A stretch of 51,458 nt of DNA from an uncultured Clostridia bacterium (GCA_948739805.1 CAPYID010000012.1:1-51458); one strand, 5' to 3'. Positions 32,025 to 42,148 are shown, counted from the stretch's first letter. Numbers and translations: made by a program. The notes: generated by a model not told the origin, from the letters alone.

Positions 32025-32927
32025 ATGGGATTAAAGTTAGAGAACGTTAAGAAAAGTTATGGAGACAAAACAGTAGTAAATAATATTTCATTAGAAATAG
32101 ATAAACCAGGTGTATTTGGGCTTCTTGGAACAAATGGAGCTGGAAAAACTACAACAATTAGGATGATATTAGGAATAATAAAAAAAGATTCTGGAGAAAT
32201 AACTTGGAATGGTAAAACAGTAGAAAGGAAAAATGTTAATTTTGGATATTTACCAGAAGAAAGAGGGATATATCCAAAAACTAAAATTTATGAACAATTA
32301 TTATATTTTGCTAAATTAAAAGGAATGGATAAAAGAGAAGCAGATATTTCTATAAAAAAATGGACAGAAAAATTAAAAGTTTCTGAATACTTAAATATGA
32401 CAGCAGAAAAATTATCAAAAGGAAATCAACAAAAAATACAATTTATATCAGCAATATTACATGAGCCAGAATTAATAGTTTTAGATGAACCTTTTAGTGG
32501 ATTAGATCCTGTAAATGCAGAACTATTAAAAAATGTAATACTTGATTTAGTTAATGAAGGAAAATATATAATAATGTCAAGTCATCAAATGACATCAATA
32601 GAAGAATTTTGTACAGATTTATTAATACTTAATAGAGGAAAAACCGTATTGAAAGGGAATTTAAAAGAAATAAAAGAAGGATACCCAGCAAATAGAATTA
32701 GTCTAAGCACAAAAGAAAATGTAGATAAATACATAAATGAGTTAAACTTAGAAATATATAATAGTAAAGACAACGACTATGAGATTAAAATTCAAAATGA
32801 AGAACAGGGATACAAATTATTTGATATATTGGCAAAAAATAATGTTAAGGTATTAAAATTTGAAATAAAAAAACCATCATTAAATGATATATTTATAGAA
32901 AAAGTAGAGGAGGAAAAAATAAAATGA
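32025..32927 (+). CDS. ABC transporter ATP-binding protein (NatA/DrrA-like)
   Basis: A 300-aa ABC ATPase. Walker A is GTNGAGKTTT near residue 37. The signature here is KLSKGNQQKIQ rather than LSGGQ, the Walker B is LIVLDEPFSGLDP, and the H-loop is MSSHQM. The C-terminal 80-residue extension is typical of NatA-type exporters. The stop codon overlaps the permease start (ATGA), so the two form a complex. GAAGGAG precedes the ATG. Substrate unknown (Na+, peptide or drug). Confidence 0.92.
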   Translation: MGLKLENVKKSYGDKTVVNNISLEIDKPGVFGLLGTNGAGKTTTIRMILGIIKKDSGEITWNGKTVERKNVNFGYLPEERGIYPKTKIYEQLLYFAKLKGMDKREADISIKKWTEKLKVSEYLNMTAEKLSKGNQQKIQFISAILHEPELIVLDEPFSGLDPVNAELLKNVILDLVNEGKYIIMSSHQMTSIEEFCTDLLILNRGKTVLKGNLKEIKEGYPANRISLSTKENVDKYINELNLEIYNSKDNDYEIKIQNEEQGYKLFDILAKNNVKVLKFEIKKPSLNDIFIEKVEEEKIK

Positions 32928-34159
32928 GAGATTTATTTACAGTAGCAACATTTACAATGAAAGATTTACTAAAAAGAAAATCTTTTATAATCTCAAATAT
33001 AGTAATATGGGTAATAATAATAGCATTATTCAATGTACCCAATATATTAAAAATGATAAATGGAGATAATGATACATCTTCAAGTGAAAAGTTATTAATT
33101 GTTGACAATAACAATGTATTTGAGGGAGCGCTAGAAATATTAAAGCAAAACGAATTAGGATATGATATACAAACATCAAATGATGAATTAACTTTTGACA
33201 ATATAAAAGAAAAAATAAAAAATGGAGATATAAACCAAGCCATAATAATAAAATCAGAAAATGGAAACATAAATATAGAATATATTGTTGAAAACTTACT
33301 TTATGTTAGTGAAGTTCCAAAAGATATTGTAAGTTCATTATCTACGATTTATACTAATTTACAAATTTCAAAATTAAACTTGACACCTCAACAAATACAA
33401 AACATAACTCCAAATTTTAGTTTTGAAATGAAACAGACAGAAACACAAGAGGTTCAAGGAAACAATATTGTTATGATGTTTTTATCTTTAGTATTATTTT
33501 ATGCAATATATTTCTGTGCATATCAAGTATCTACATCAATAACAACAGAAAAAACATCAAAGATAATAGAAACATTAGTTACATCAACAAATCCAAGAAC
33601 AATAGTATTAGGAAAAACTGTAGGAATAGGAATTGTAGGATTAATACAAGTATTTGCAATGATAATAATAGCACTAATATCTAATAATCTATTTTTAGAG
33701 CAAGGTATATTAGATAAAATAATTAGTATTGAAAACTTAACTCCATTTTTATTAATTATGACATTAGTATATTTCTTATTGGGATATTTTGCTTATGCTT
33801 TAATGTATGCATTAACAGGTTCAACAGTAAGTAAACCAGAAGATGTTCAATCAGCAAATTCACCTGTTGCAATTCTTGCAGTTATAGGATTTTATTTAGC
33901 ATATTTCACTATGATGAATCCAACAAGTGATTTAAACGTATTTGCTTCAATTTTTCCATTATCATCAGCATTTTGTATGCCATTTAGAATTATGATGGGA
34001 ATAGCAACAGCAAAAGAAATCATTTTATCTATATTAGTATTAATATTAACAATAATAATAATTGCAAGAATTTCAATTAAGATATATTCAAATGCAATAT
34101 TAAATTATGGATCAAAAATAAATTTAAAAGATATCTTTAAATTTTATAAACAAAATTAG
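32924..34159 (+). CDS. ABC-2 type permease (NatB-like)
   Basis: A 411-aa ABC-2 permease. It has one N-terminal transmembrane segment, a large external domain (about 45-170), then five C-terminal membrane segments with EKTSKIIETLVTSTNPRTIVLGK, the typical coupling-helix region of NatB/CcmB-like permeases. It pairs with the ATPase immediately upstream. Confidence 0.9.
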   Translation: MRDLFTVATFTMKDLLKRKSFIISNIVIWVIIIALFNVPNILKMINGDNDTSSSEKLLIVDNNNVFEGALEILKQNELGYDIQTSNDELTFDNIKEKIKNGDINQAIIIKSENGNINIEYIVENLLYVSEVPKDIVSSLSTIYTNLQISKLNLTPQQIQNITPNFSFEMKQTETQEVQGNNIVMMFLSLVLFYAIYFCAYQVSTSITTEKTSKIIETLVTSTNPRTIVLGKTVGIGIVGLIQVFAMIIIALISNNLFLEQGILDKIISIENLTPFLLIMTLVYFLLGYFAYALMYALTGSTVSKPEDVQSANSPVAILAVIGFYLAYFTMMNPTSDLNVFASIFPLSSAFCMPFRIMMGIATAKEIILSILVLILTIIIIARISIKIYSNAILNYGSKINLKDIFKFYKQN

Positions 34160-34189
34160 AATTCAAATTATGAAAATATACATATAAGC

Positions 34190-34218
34190 TAGACAAAAAG
34201 CGAGTTGTGTAGTATAAT
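34190..34218 (+). promoter_or_regulatory. Promoter of ftsY
   Basis: TAGACA (34190-34195), 17 nt, TATAAT (34213-34218), 35 nt before the ftsY start. Confidence 0.7.
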
Positions 34219-34252
34219 TGCTACAATATAAATAAAAGGAATGAGACTAGAC

Positions 34253-35158
34253 ATGGGATTTTTTGATAAATTAAAACAAGGATTAAGTAAAACAAAATCT
34301 TCTTTTGATAGTAAAATGAATAATGTGTTTAGCACTTTTAGAAAAGTAGATGAAAATTTACTAGAAGAATTAGAAGAAATATTAATAATGTCAGATATAG
34401 GAATTGAGACATCTACAGACATAGTAGCAAAACTAAGAGATAGAATAAAAAAAGAAAACATTAAAGACGTAGAAATGGTAAAAGAAGCATTAAGAGAAGA
34501 AATGGTAAAAATTTTGTCGGAAAATGATAATGAATTAAAACTAGAAACTAAACCATCAGTAATATTGGTAGTAGGAGTAAATGGAGTTGGAAAAACAACA
34601 TCAATAGGAAAAATTGCTAATAATCTAAAAAAAGAAGGAAAAAAAGTAGTAATTGCAGCAGCAGATACCTTTAGAGCAGCAGCAGTAGAACAACTTGAAA
34701 TATGGGCAAATAGGGCAAACTGTGATATTATAAAAAGAAATGAAGGAACAGACCCAGCATCTGTAATTTTTGATGCAATAAAGACAGCAAAGGCTAATAA
34801 TGCAGATGTTCTAATATGTGATACAGCAGGCAGGCTTCATAATAAAAAATATTTAATGGACGAGCTACTTAAAATAGAAAAAGTAGTAGAAAAAGAATTA
34901 CCAGAAGCAACAAAAGAGGTTTTATTAGTTCTAGATGCAACTACTGGTCAAAATGCAATTCAACAAGTAAAAGCATTTAAAGAAACTACACCATTGACAG
35001 GTATTGTTTTAACTAAGTTAGATGGAACTGCAAAAGGTGGAGTAGTACTTGGAATTGTTAATGAGAATAAGATACCAGTTAAGTTTATTGGAATTGGAGA
35101 GCAGATAGAGGATATGGAGAGATTTGATGCTAAAGACTTTGCAAAAGCAATAATTTAG
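34253..35158 (+). CDS. ftsY: Signal recognition particle receptor FtsY
   Basis: A 301-aa SRP GTPase that docks ribosome-SRP complexes at the membrane. An NG core only: MGFFDKLKQGLSKTK amphipathic helix, P-loop GVNGVGKTTSIGKIA, DTFRAAAVEQL, DTAGR, TKLDGTAKGG and GIGEQIEDM near the end. The acidic A domain of longer FtsY proteins is absent, usual for Firmicutes. I chose ATG 34253 (MGFF) over ATG 34241, which lies too close to its GGA site. ffh and scRNA are not in the window. Confidence 0.95.
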   Translation: MGFFDKLKQGLSKTKSSFDSKMNNVFSTFRKVDENLLEELEEILIMSDIGIETSTDIVAKLRDRIKKENIKDVEMVKEALREEMVKILSENDNELKLETKPSVILVVGVNGVGKTTSIGKIANNLKKEGKKVVIAAADTFRAAAVEQLEIWANRANCDIIKRNEGTDPASVIFDAIKTAKANNADVLICDTAGRLHNKKYLMDELLKIEKVVEKELPEATKEVLLVLDATTGQNAIQQVKAFKETTPLTGIVLTKLDGTAKGGVVLGIVNENKIPVKFIGIGEQIEDMERFDAKDFAKAII

Positions 35159-35229
35159 TGCCAAATAACGGTTATTTTCAAAACAATAAATGTAATTAAT
35201 AATTAAAATGATAGAGAAGGGAGTTTAAT

Positions 35230-38052
35230 ATGGAGAAAGAAGAAATAGAATCAGAAGTTATAGAAAAAGAAAAAAGCCCTAAGAAGAAAAAGGGAAAATG
35301 GAAATTAATTTTAGTATTAATTGTAACTATTATTTTTGCAATATATTCATATGTAAATTATAGAGCCCAATTCCTAGAAATATCAGAAATAGGTGAGGAA
35401 TATCTAGACGTATATAATCAAAATAACACATATTTAAAATATATAGCATTAGCTAATTTTGTTGTTATATTCATAAGTGTCTTCATAACAAATATTATTA
35501 TAAAAAGAGGATTAAAAAGGTTTTTCCTACAAGAGGGAAAACAATTACCAAAACTTGCAAATAAAAGTATAGCTTTTATAATAGCATTAATTGTATCAAT
35601 ACTTACATCAGGTTGGCTATTAAAAACAACAATGACAGTTATTAATGCAACACAATTTAACATAACAGACCCAATATTTAATTCAGATGTTAGCTTTTAT
35701 ATGTTCCAAAAACCATTTATAGAAATGATATTATACTATTTTATAGTTTTATTTATAGGATTAGCCATTTATACAGGAATATATTATATAATATCATTTA
35801 ATATATTTTTCGAATCAATTGATGGAAAAATGTTAAGAGGAAGTTCTTTCATTAAGCAACTATTAACATATGCAATGTTAATTATAATTGGTATAGCTAT
35901 GTTAGTTATTGTAAAAACACAAGGAATTATATTTAATAGTTTCTTAAACTTAAATGATAAAGAAGGAACACTAATAAGTGGTGCAGGACTAACAGAAAGA
36001 TATATAGAGGTATGGGGATATAGAATATTAGCTATTGTAATGGTAATAGCGGTATACATGGCTATAAGAGCATTTAATAGAAAACAGTCAAGAAAAATAA
36101 TAGTTAGCTTATTATCTGTACCAGCATATTTAGTAGTAATGTTTATTGTAATGCTAGGGTATCAAGTTGTATATGTAAAACAAAATGAATTAGATAAACA
36201 AAAAGAATATATATCAAAAAATATTGAATTTACAAAAACAGCATATAATATTAATGTAGAAGATATAAATATAGAAAATACAGATACTTTATCATCTGAG
36301 GAAGCAAACAAATATCATAATGTAATTGAAAATATACCAATTGTAAATTCTGAAATTGTATTATCAACTTTAACAGAAAAGCAAGATAAAACAGGATATT
36401 ATCTTTATAATTATACAAGACCAACTCTGTATGATTCAAAATTAGCATATGTTTCAGCAAGAGAAATATCAAATGAAAGTAGAACCGATAATAACAAAAC
36501 ATATGAATATACACATGGATATGGAGCAGTTGTTACATCAGCTTCAGAAGTAGATGAAAGTGGAAATTTATTATACTTATCAAATGATTTTAATGATACA
36601 AATAAAATAAAACAACCAAGAATATATTATGGGCTAAGAACAAATGATACAGTAGTTATAAATAATAATTATAAAGAAGTTGATTATCCAATAAATTCAA
36701 CACAAAACGCAGAAACAAAATATGAAGGAGATGGAGGACTAAAAGCTGAATTTTTAGATAGGTTAATTTTAGGAATTAAGCAAAAAAAGCCAAAACTAGT
36801 ATTTGAAAGTAGTGATAGTTCAATCTTAATAAATAGAAATATAGTAGGAAGAGCACAAAAAATTATGCCACATTTACTATATGATGATGAACCATATTTA
36901 TTAATAACAGATTCAGGAGATTTAGTTTGGGTATTAGATGCATATACAATTTCTAATCAATATCCATATTCTCAATCAACTACTATTGAACAAAACGGTG
37001 GAAGACATACATTAAACTATATAAGAAATTCTGTAAAAGTATTAATAAATGCTTATGATGGAAATATAGACTTTTATTTAACAGATAGAACAGATCCAAT
37101 TGTAATGGCATATAACAATATGTATCCAACATTATTTAAGGATGCAACAGAAATTCCAGAAGATATATCAAGACAATTTGTATATTCAAGATTACTATAT
37201 TCGATACAATCAAATATATTAAGAATGTATCATAATGTATCAACAGATATATTATATAGAGGTGATGATATATGGGAACCAGCAATGTATTCAACATCAA
37301 CTACAACAACTGCTGGAGAAAGTATGTATCCATATTATACACTTTTAAAAACAACTGATTCTGATAAAGAACAATTAGGTATTGTATTACCATATACATT
37401 ACATGGAAAACAGAGTATAACATCATACTTAGTTGGAACAGCAAATGGAACAGATACAAAATTAACAATGTATAAATTTTCTCAAGATAGTAATACATTA
37501 GGTCCATTACAATTAAATAATATGTTAAGCCAAAATAAGACGATTTCAAGTGAAATATCAACTTTAAGTGTAACAGGTACTAGATTAATTAAAAATATGA
37601 TAATAGTACCAATAGAAAATAAATTATTATATGTAGTACCAATATACCAACTTTCATTAAATGAGACACAAAGTACACCAATATTAAAGAAAGTAGTAGT
37701 AGCTTCAGGAACTAAAGTTGCAATAGGTGATGACTTAAAAGAAGCATTAACGAATTTATTATCTTCAAAAAAAGCTGTTGAAATTGAGGTTGAAAATACA
37801 GATACAGTAGATGAGTTAATAAATTCAATTATAAAGGCAAATCATAATTTATATGATTCAAGTAATATTACAAATTGGGAACAAATGGGAAAAGACATTA
37901 CAAAATTACAAGATTTAATAAAGCAATTAGAAACATTAAAAGAAGAAGAAGCTAAGGAAAAGGCAAAAGACAAAAATAATAATAATAATGACACTAATAA
38001 AGACGATAAAAAAAATAATAATGATGAAAATAATACGATAGAAAATGAATAA
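35230..38052 (+). CDS. UPF0182 family large membrane protein
   Basis: A 940-aa protein of the UPF0182/COG1615 family. Seven or so transmembrane segments lie in the first 320 residues, then a large extracytoplasmic domain with the family blocks RYIEVWGYRIL, YYGLRTNDTVV and LDAYTISNQYPYSQ. The last 40 residues are Lys/Asn/Asp repeats of low complexity. Function is unknown in all species. GAAGGGAG precedes the ATG. A 12-bp terminator stem follows immediately. Confidence 0.9.
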   Translation: MEKEEIESEVIEKEKSPKKKKGKWKLILVLIVTIIFAIYSYVNYRAQFLEISEIGEEYLDVYNQNNTYLKYIALANFVVIFISVFITNIIIKRGLKRFFLQEGKQLPKLANKSIAFIIALIVSILTSGWLLKTTMTVINATQFNITDPIFNSDVSFYMFQKPFIEMILYYFIVLFIGLAIYTGIYYIISFNIFFESIDGKMLRGSSFIKQLLTYAMLIIIGIAMLVIVKTQGIIFNSFLNLNDKEGTLISGAGLTERYIEVWGYRILAIVMVIAVYMAIRAFNRKQSRKIIVSLLSVPAYLVVMFIVMLGYQVVYVKQNELDKQKEYISKNIEFTKTAYNINVEDINIENTDTLSSEEANKYHNVIENIPIVNSEIVLSTLTEKQDKTGYYLYNYTRPTLYDSKLAYVSAREISNESRTDNNKTYEYTHGYGAVVTSASEVDESGNLLYLSNDFNDTNKIKQPRIYYGLRTNDTVVINNNYKEVDYPINSTQNAETKYEGDGGLKAEFLDRLILGIKQKKPKLVFESSDSSILINRNIVGRAQKIMPHLLYDDEPYLLITDSGDLVWVLDAYTISNQYPYSQSTTIEQNGGRHTLNYIRNSVKVLINAYDGNIDFYLTDRTDPIVMAYNNMYPTLFKDATEIPEDISRQFVYSRLLYSIQSNILRMYHNVSTDILYRGDDIWEPAMYSTSTTTTAGESMYPYYTLLKTTDSDKEQLGIVLPYTLHGKQSITSYLVGTANGTDTKLTMYKFSQDSNTLGPLQLNNMLSQNKTISSEISTLSVTGTRLIKNMIIVPIENKLLYVVPIYQLSLNETQSTPILKKVVVASGTKVAIGDDLKEALTNLLSSKKAVEIEVENTDTVDELINSIIKANHNLYDSSNITNWEQMGKDITKLQDLIKQLETLKEEEAKEKAKDKNNNNNDTNKDDKKNNNDENNTIENE

Positions 38053-38054
38053 TA

Positions 38055-38094
38055 AATAATACCTCCTGTACATTTTTGTATGGGAGGTATTATT
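38055..38094 (+). terminator. Terminator after the UPF0182 gene
   Basis: A perfect 12-bp stem AATAATACCTCC (38055-38066) / GGAGGTATTATT (38083-38094). The AGGAGG sequence is in the 3' arm; it is not a ribosome binding site, the next start being 37 nt away. Confidence 0.8.
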
Positions 38095-38130
38095 TGCAAA
38101 AAAATGTAAATCCTAATAATAGGTGATTTA

Positions 38131-38421
38131 ATGGAATTTAATGAAAAGTTATTAAAAGGGTTAGAGAATAATATAGAAAATTTAAATAATAATCTTACAA
38201 AGAATAAGATATTAGAATTAAGTGAGATAATAGGTAGTTGGAAAAAATTAATATTAAGAAATTTTTTATCGGGTATTTCAAAAGGAGTGGGGATAGGAAT
38301 AGGATTTTCAATAGTTACAGCGATAATTATAATTATTCTCCAAAGGATAATTACTTTAAATATACCAGTTATTAGTCAATATATTGCTGATATTATAGAA
38401 ATTGTGCAACTAAATAGATAA
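38131..38421 (+). CDS. DUF5665-type small membrane protein
   Basis: A 96-aa protein: an amphipathic N-terminal half (ENNIENLNNNLTKN...) with LILRNFLSGISKGVGIGIGFSI leading into one long hydrophobic segment. This matches DUF5665, common in Firmicutes and of unknown function. Weak SD (AGGTGA) upstream of ATG. It ends head to head with the CDF transporter gene on the other strand, with no intervening space. Confidence 0.7.
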   Translation: MEFNEKLLKGLENNIENLNNNLTKNKILELSEIIGSWKKLILRNFLSGISKGVGIGIGFSIVTAIIIIILQRIITLNIPVISQYIADIIEIVQLNR

Positions 38422-39279
38422 TTAAACTGGATTTACATGAACGATTGCATCATATATCTTATCCAATTTTTTTATATCATTTTCTAAATCGTCAGCCAAT
38501 TTATGACTTTGAAATGTAGAAATATTACCATCTACACAGATTGTTATGAAAACAATATATTTGTATCCAACAGGAGCAGAAGCTATTTCTTCAATACCTT
38601 TTATATTATCATATGTATGTGAAAGCTCTAAAATCATATCCTTAGTAGTTTCATCAACAGATGTATCCATAAGAACATTATATGATTCTAAGAAAATTAT
38701 ACTTCCTGAGTAGAATATCCAAAGTGAAATTCCTATTCCAACAACTCCATCAACCCAATATATTCCATATAAACCAAATATAATAGATACTAATGTGCAT
38801 ATTGTTACAATACAATCATTTTTATGATCCTGCATACTTGATTTAATTAAAATACTATCATGTAATTTGTATAATTTTCTAGTATAGAGAAATAGGGAAA
38901 ACTTCACAATAATAGTAATAATACATACAACTATTAAAAATACAGAGAAATTGAAATTAGAGCCGAAAATAAGGGAATTAGCAGAATCCCACAATAGTTT
39001 AAAGGCTACAAATATCATAGATATACTTATAAACATTGAAAATAAATATTCAGCTTTGCCATGTCCAAAATTATGATCATTATCTTTAGGTGCTTTAGCA
39101 ATTTTATTTCCTATAGTAGTCATAAAAGAAGCGAAAATATCTCCAGCACTATTAGCAGCATCAGCAAGCATAGCTTGACTATGGCAAATAAAACCAATTA
39201 TAAACTTTATAGTAAGTAAAAAAATATTACCAGTAATTCCGACAATACCAACACGTTTAATTGAATCCTCACGCGTCAT
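38422..39279 (-). CDS. Cation diffusion facilitator transporter
   Basis: A 285-aa CDF-family metal/proton antiporter. Six hydrophobic segments; the metal-site motif ADAANSAGD in the second and the HNFGHGKAE loop after the third; DGVVGIGISLW in the fifth; a C-terminal cytosolic domain of about 80 residues (HTYDNIKGIEEI...) ends in HVNP. Probably exports Zn, Mn or Fe. RBS AAGGAAGAAGG on the minus strand. A DUF1836 gene is 28 nt upstream, suggesting one transcript. Confidence 0.9.
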   Translation of the reverse strand: MTREDSIKRVGIVGITGNIFLLTIKFIIGFICHSQAMLADAANSAGDIFASFMTTIGNKIAKAPKDNDHNFGHGKAEYLFSMFISISMIFVAFKLLWDSANSLIFGSNFNFSVFLIVVCIITIIVKFSLFLYTRKLYKLHDSILIKSSMQDHKNDCIVTICTLVSIIFGLYGIYWVDGVVGIGISLWIFYSGSIIFLESYNVLMDTSVDETTKDMILELSHTYDNIKGIEEIASAPVGYKYIVFITICVDGNISTFQSHKLADDLENDIKKLDKIYDAIVHVNPV

Positions 39280-39307
39280 AAATTAAATCCTTCTTCCTTA
39301 TAAAATT

Positions 39308-39817
39308 TTATTTATGTAAAAATGTTTTTTCAACATATAATTTATTTGCAAAAGACTGTACAACATTTTTCAAAAGATATTTTTCTTCTGTCATATTATC
39401 ATCATCAGTATACTGTTTACCAGCAAAAGTTAATGCTGTAGCTTTTTCTAATGCAATACAAAATTCATCATAAGCATTATTTATCTTTGTAGTCTTAATT
39501 GCAAGATGAATAAGTTCATTTATATCATTTATACTATATATTTGTTTCAAAGTGCAAATAACAAATAAAGTAGCAATATGTGTTTTTTTATACTTTTTCT
39601 TTTTAGGTGCTTTTAAAAGACCAGCTTTAACATAATTATTTATCATAGTCTTAGTGATTATTTTTTCATCTTTATTTCCAATATAATTCTGTAAATAAGT
39701 TTCAAGCAAAGTAACAGTTTGGTCTAAATATAAATCCAGATTAGGAAGTTCGTTCCATCTAGGAATATGAAAATTTGATATATCATTTTTTTTATTATTA
39801 CTCTTATTAGTACACAT
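39308..39817 (-). CDS. DUF1836 protein (MerR-like helix-turn-helix)
   Basis: A 169-aa DUF1836 protein. The block ITKTMINNYVKAGLLKAPKK resembles the wing and helices of MerR-type DNA-binding domains, followed by THIATLFVICTLKQIYSI. I chose ATG 39817 (MCTNKSN), which follows AAAGGAG by 9 nt; the upstream ATG at 39838 lies before that site. It may regulate the adjacent CDF transporter. Confidence 0.78.
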   Translation of the reverse strand: MCTNKSNNKKNDISNFHIPRWNELPNLDLYLDQTVTLLETYLQNYIGNKDEKIITKTMINNYVKAGLLKAPKKKKYKKTHIATLFVICTLKQIYSINDINELIHLAIKTTKINNAYDEFCIALEKATALTFAGKQYTDDDNMTEEKYLLKNVVQSFANKLYVEKTFLHK

Positions 39818-39841
39818 ATATGATAAAACTCCTTTCAAATG

Positions 39842-39997
39842 TTAAATAGTTATATGCATTTTTCCATCTTCAAAGTAAATTTCTTTAGCATCAAAGTCTC
39901 CATATAGGGAATATGAATCCTCAATTTGGCCAGAAAAAATTTTTTCCTCATTTTGAAAAATATCTACATTTAATAATCTAATTTCTTTAATTTTCAT
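39842..39997 (-). CDS. 51-aa hypothetical protein
   Basis: A short protein, MKIKEIRLLNVDIFQ..., ending FEDGKMHITI. GGGAGG sits 9 nt before the ATG on the minus strand. It is predicted mostly beta with acidic character, reminiscent of a single small beta domain. It lies directly upstream of the DUF1836 gene in the same direction. I do not recognise the family. Confidence 0.65.
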   Translation of the reverse strand: MKIKEIRLLNVDIFQNEEKIFSGQIEDSYSLYGDFDAKEIYFEDGKMHITI

Positions 39998-40142
39998 TGT
40001 ATAAAACCTCCCATATAGCATTTACAGTTATTCCAAAATATTTTAAAAGTCCCTAAAATACAAAAAATCAGAATAAAATATAAATTATATGGAAATTATA
40101 TAATAAAAAATAAATAAAATCAACTTTTTTTTAAAATAGGTA

Positions 40143-40171
40143 TTGACAGATAACTTAAAAAAGTTTATAAT
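40143..40171 (+). promoter_or_regulatory. Promoter of tRNA-Tyr
   Basis: TTGACA (40143-40148), 17 nt, TATAAT (40166-40171): full consensus. Confidence 0.9.
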
Positions 40172-40202
40172 AACAATGTTGTTTCAGTAGGAGACAATAT
40201 TT

Positions 40203-40288
40203 GGGCAGATGGCCGAGCGGCTAAAGGCGGCAGACTGTAAATCTGTTCTCATACGAGTACGAAGGTTCGAATCCTTCTCTGCCCACCA
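40203..40288 (+). tRNA. tRNA-Tyr (anticodon GTA)
   Basis: An 86-nt type II tRNA. Acceptor GGGCAGA pairs with TCTGCCC, discriminator A, encoded CCA. The D arm contains GGCCGAGCGGCTAAAGGC, the anticodon loop CTGTAAA gives GTA, a long variable arm follows, and the T arm has GGTTCGAATCC. The only tRNA in the window. Confidence 0.97.
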
Positions 40289-40331
40289 ATGACGTTTCTG
40301 TTCGAACTAAATCGAATAGTCAAATACAAAG

Positions 40332-40360
40332 AATCAATCAGAAATGGTTGATTTTTTCTT
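40332..40360 (+). terminator. Terminator of tRNA-Tyr
   Basis: A 9-bp stem 40332-40340 / 40345-40353 closed by a GAAA tetraloop, with one wobble pair, followed by TTTTCTTTT. Confidence 0.8.
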
Positions 40361-40421
40361 TTGCCAAAAAATCATTCTATTGTCTTGCAGAGCTCGAAGT
40401 TGTGTTGGTATGACACAACTC

Positions 40422-40468
40422 ATAGGGGAGAACGCTTTAGTTAAGTACACTAAAATGTTCTCCCCTAT
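40422..40468. terminator. Long hairpin downstream of the tnpX-like gene
   Basis: A 12-bp perfect stem ATAGGGGAGAAC / GTTCTCCCCTAT (40422-40433 / 40457-40468) with an inner TTTAGT/ACTAAA stem. Preceded by AGTTGTGT/ACACAACT (40399-40420). Serves as the recombinase terminator or as element-end structure. Confidence 0.65.
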
Positions 40469-40480
40469 AAAATAGCTTGT

Positions 40481-42148
40481 TTAAGCTGATATTCTTTTAT
40501 TTATCATTTTTTCAATTACCATTGTCATATCTTCTAAACTTACTGGAAAAGAAATTATGCCAACACCTCTATAATATATATCTATTTCTTGAACTTTTTT
40601 ACCATTAACTTTTTCTGCTTGATGAACTAATATTTTTTCTATTAGTTCGTTTAGTATCTCTGGTGTTAGTTCAGTTATTTCAGTATATTTCTTAACATTA
40701 GATATAAACTGTGTTAAGTCAGTTGTTTTCTTTTCAGTATTGTTTATTTCCTTTGATAATTGTTCTATTTTTGTTTTTAGTTCTTTTTGTTCCTTATCAT
40801 AGTTGAATGATAAGTTTCTAAATCTTTCATCTGATATCTTTCCAGATATATTATCTTCATAAATGTGCATAAATAAATTGTCAATTTCAATTATTCGTTT
40901 CTTTGCTTGTTCTAGTTCTTTCTTGTTTTTAGAGATTTGTTTTAGCTCATCTTGTGAAGATTTTTGTAATTGTTCTTTTATAAATAAATCTTCAAAATTT
41001 TTCATATAAGAAACTACTTTTTGTATATTTTCTAAAACAAGAACTTGTAATACTTCGTCTGTAATCCAGTGTGAAGTACATAAAGAAGTATTATTCTTAT
41101 AACTTGAACATCTGTAATGGTCTTTGGCTTTTAAATCTATGACAGGAGATTGAAAATACATTTTTTTGCCACAATCATTACAGAATAGCAATCCTGAAAA
41201 TATACTTTTCTTGCCTGACCTTGTAGGCTTTTTTCTGTTATTTCGTAATTGCTGTGCAATATTCCAAGTATATTCATCAATTATCGGTTCATGAGTATTT
41301 TTAAATATTTGCCAGTCTTCTTTTGGAATAGGAACTTTAGTCTTATCTTTGTAAGAACGAATGGTATATTTAAAATTAACAGTATCTCCAATATATTCTT
41401 GTCTATCTAAAATACTTGCTACTGTTGTAGCATTCCATTGATGATTAAATTCTTGTAGTTTAGAGGGGAACTTTCGTCCAATACTTATAAAATATTCTGC
41501 TGGTGTCATAATATTTCGTTCAGTAAGTATTCTTGAAATTTCAAAAGTTCCATGTCCTTGTATAAAAAGATTATATATTTCCTTTACAACTTCTGCTGAT
41601 GGCTCATCAATAACCCATTTTGTTTTATCATTTTCATCTTTTTTATAACCATAAGGCACATTATTAGCAAGTGAAATTCCAGATTTGCCTTTACTTTTAA
41701 GAACTGCTCTAACTTTTTGGCTTGTGTTTTTTGAATGCATTTCATTAAACCAATCTTGAATAGGCAAGAAGTCATTTAAACCTTTACTACTATCAATATT
41801 ATCCATTATAGCAATATATCTAATATTTAGTCTAACAAAATCTTCTTCGAGAAGTTGTCCTACAACAAGTCTATTTCTTCCAAGTCTTGAATGGTCTTTT
41901 ACTATAATTGTTTCAATTTGTCCACTTTCAGCAAGTTCCATCATTTCCATAAAAGCAGGTCTTGTAAAAGTAGTTCCAGAATACCCATCATCAACAAAGA
42001 ATTTAATATTTTGAAATTTGTTATCTTCTGCATATTTACTTAAAATTAATTTTTGATTTTTTATACTATTGCTTTCTCCTGAAAGTTCATCATCTCTTGA
42101 TAAACGACAGTATAAAGCAGTTATTTTATCGCTTTCTAGCTGTTTCAT
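40481..42148 (-). CDS. TnpX-like large serine recombinase
   Basis: A 555-aa large serine recombinase. Catalytic Ser17 is in YCRLSRDDE; VDDGYSGTTFTRPAF and VKDHSRLGRN complete the resolvase domain. The recombinase domain (YIGDTVNFKYTIRSYKDK) and zinc ribbon (CNDCGKKM) precede a coiled coil and a C-terminal block. DDGYSGTTFTRPAF is typical of TnpX/TndX of Tn4451-type elements. It would excise and insert the element. RBS AGGAGT on the minus strand. Distinct from the cotJC recombinase: very different sequence outside the catalytic core. Confidence 0.92.
   Translation of the reverse strand: MKQLESDKITALYCRLSRDDELSGESNSIKNQKLILSKYAEDNKFQNIKFFVDDGYSGTTFTRPAFMEMMELAESGQIETIIVKDHSRLGRNRLVVGQLLEEDFVRLNIRYIAIMDNIDSSKGLNDFLPIQDWFNEMHSKNTSQKVRAVLKSKGKSGISLANNVPYGYKKDENDKTKWVIDEPSAEVVKEIYNLFIQGHGTFEISRILTERNIMTPAEYFISIGRKFPSKLQEFNHQWNATTVASILDRQEYIGDTVNFKYTIRSYKDKTKVPIPKEDWQIFKNTHEPIIDEYTWNIAQQLRNNRKKPTRSGKKSIFSGLLFCNDCGKKMYFQSPVIDLKAKDHYRCSSYKNNTSLCTSHWITDEVLQVLVLENIQKVVSYMKNFEDLFIKEQLQKSSQDELKQISKNKKELEQAKKRIIEIDNLFMHIYEDNISGKISDERFRNLSFNYDKEQKELKTKIEQLSKEINNTEKKTTDLTQFISNVKKYTEITELTPEILNELIEKILVHQAEKVNGKKVQEIDIYYRGVGIISFPVSLEDMTMVIEKMINKRISA

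Noticed and set aside
38061..38094. AGGAGG near 38083 as a ribosome binding site
   Set aside because: It is the 3' arm of a perfect terminator stem and is too far from the next start codon.
40203..40288. tRNA-Tyr 3' end as attachment site of the TnpX-like element
   Set aside because: No repeat of the tRNA 3' end was found in the rest of the window, and TnpX-type recombinases do not usually target tRNA genes.
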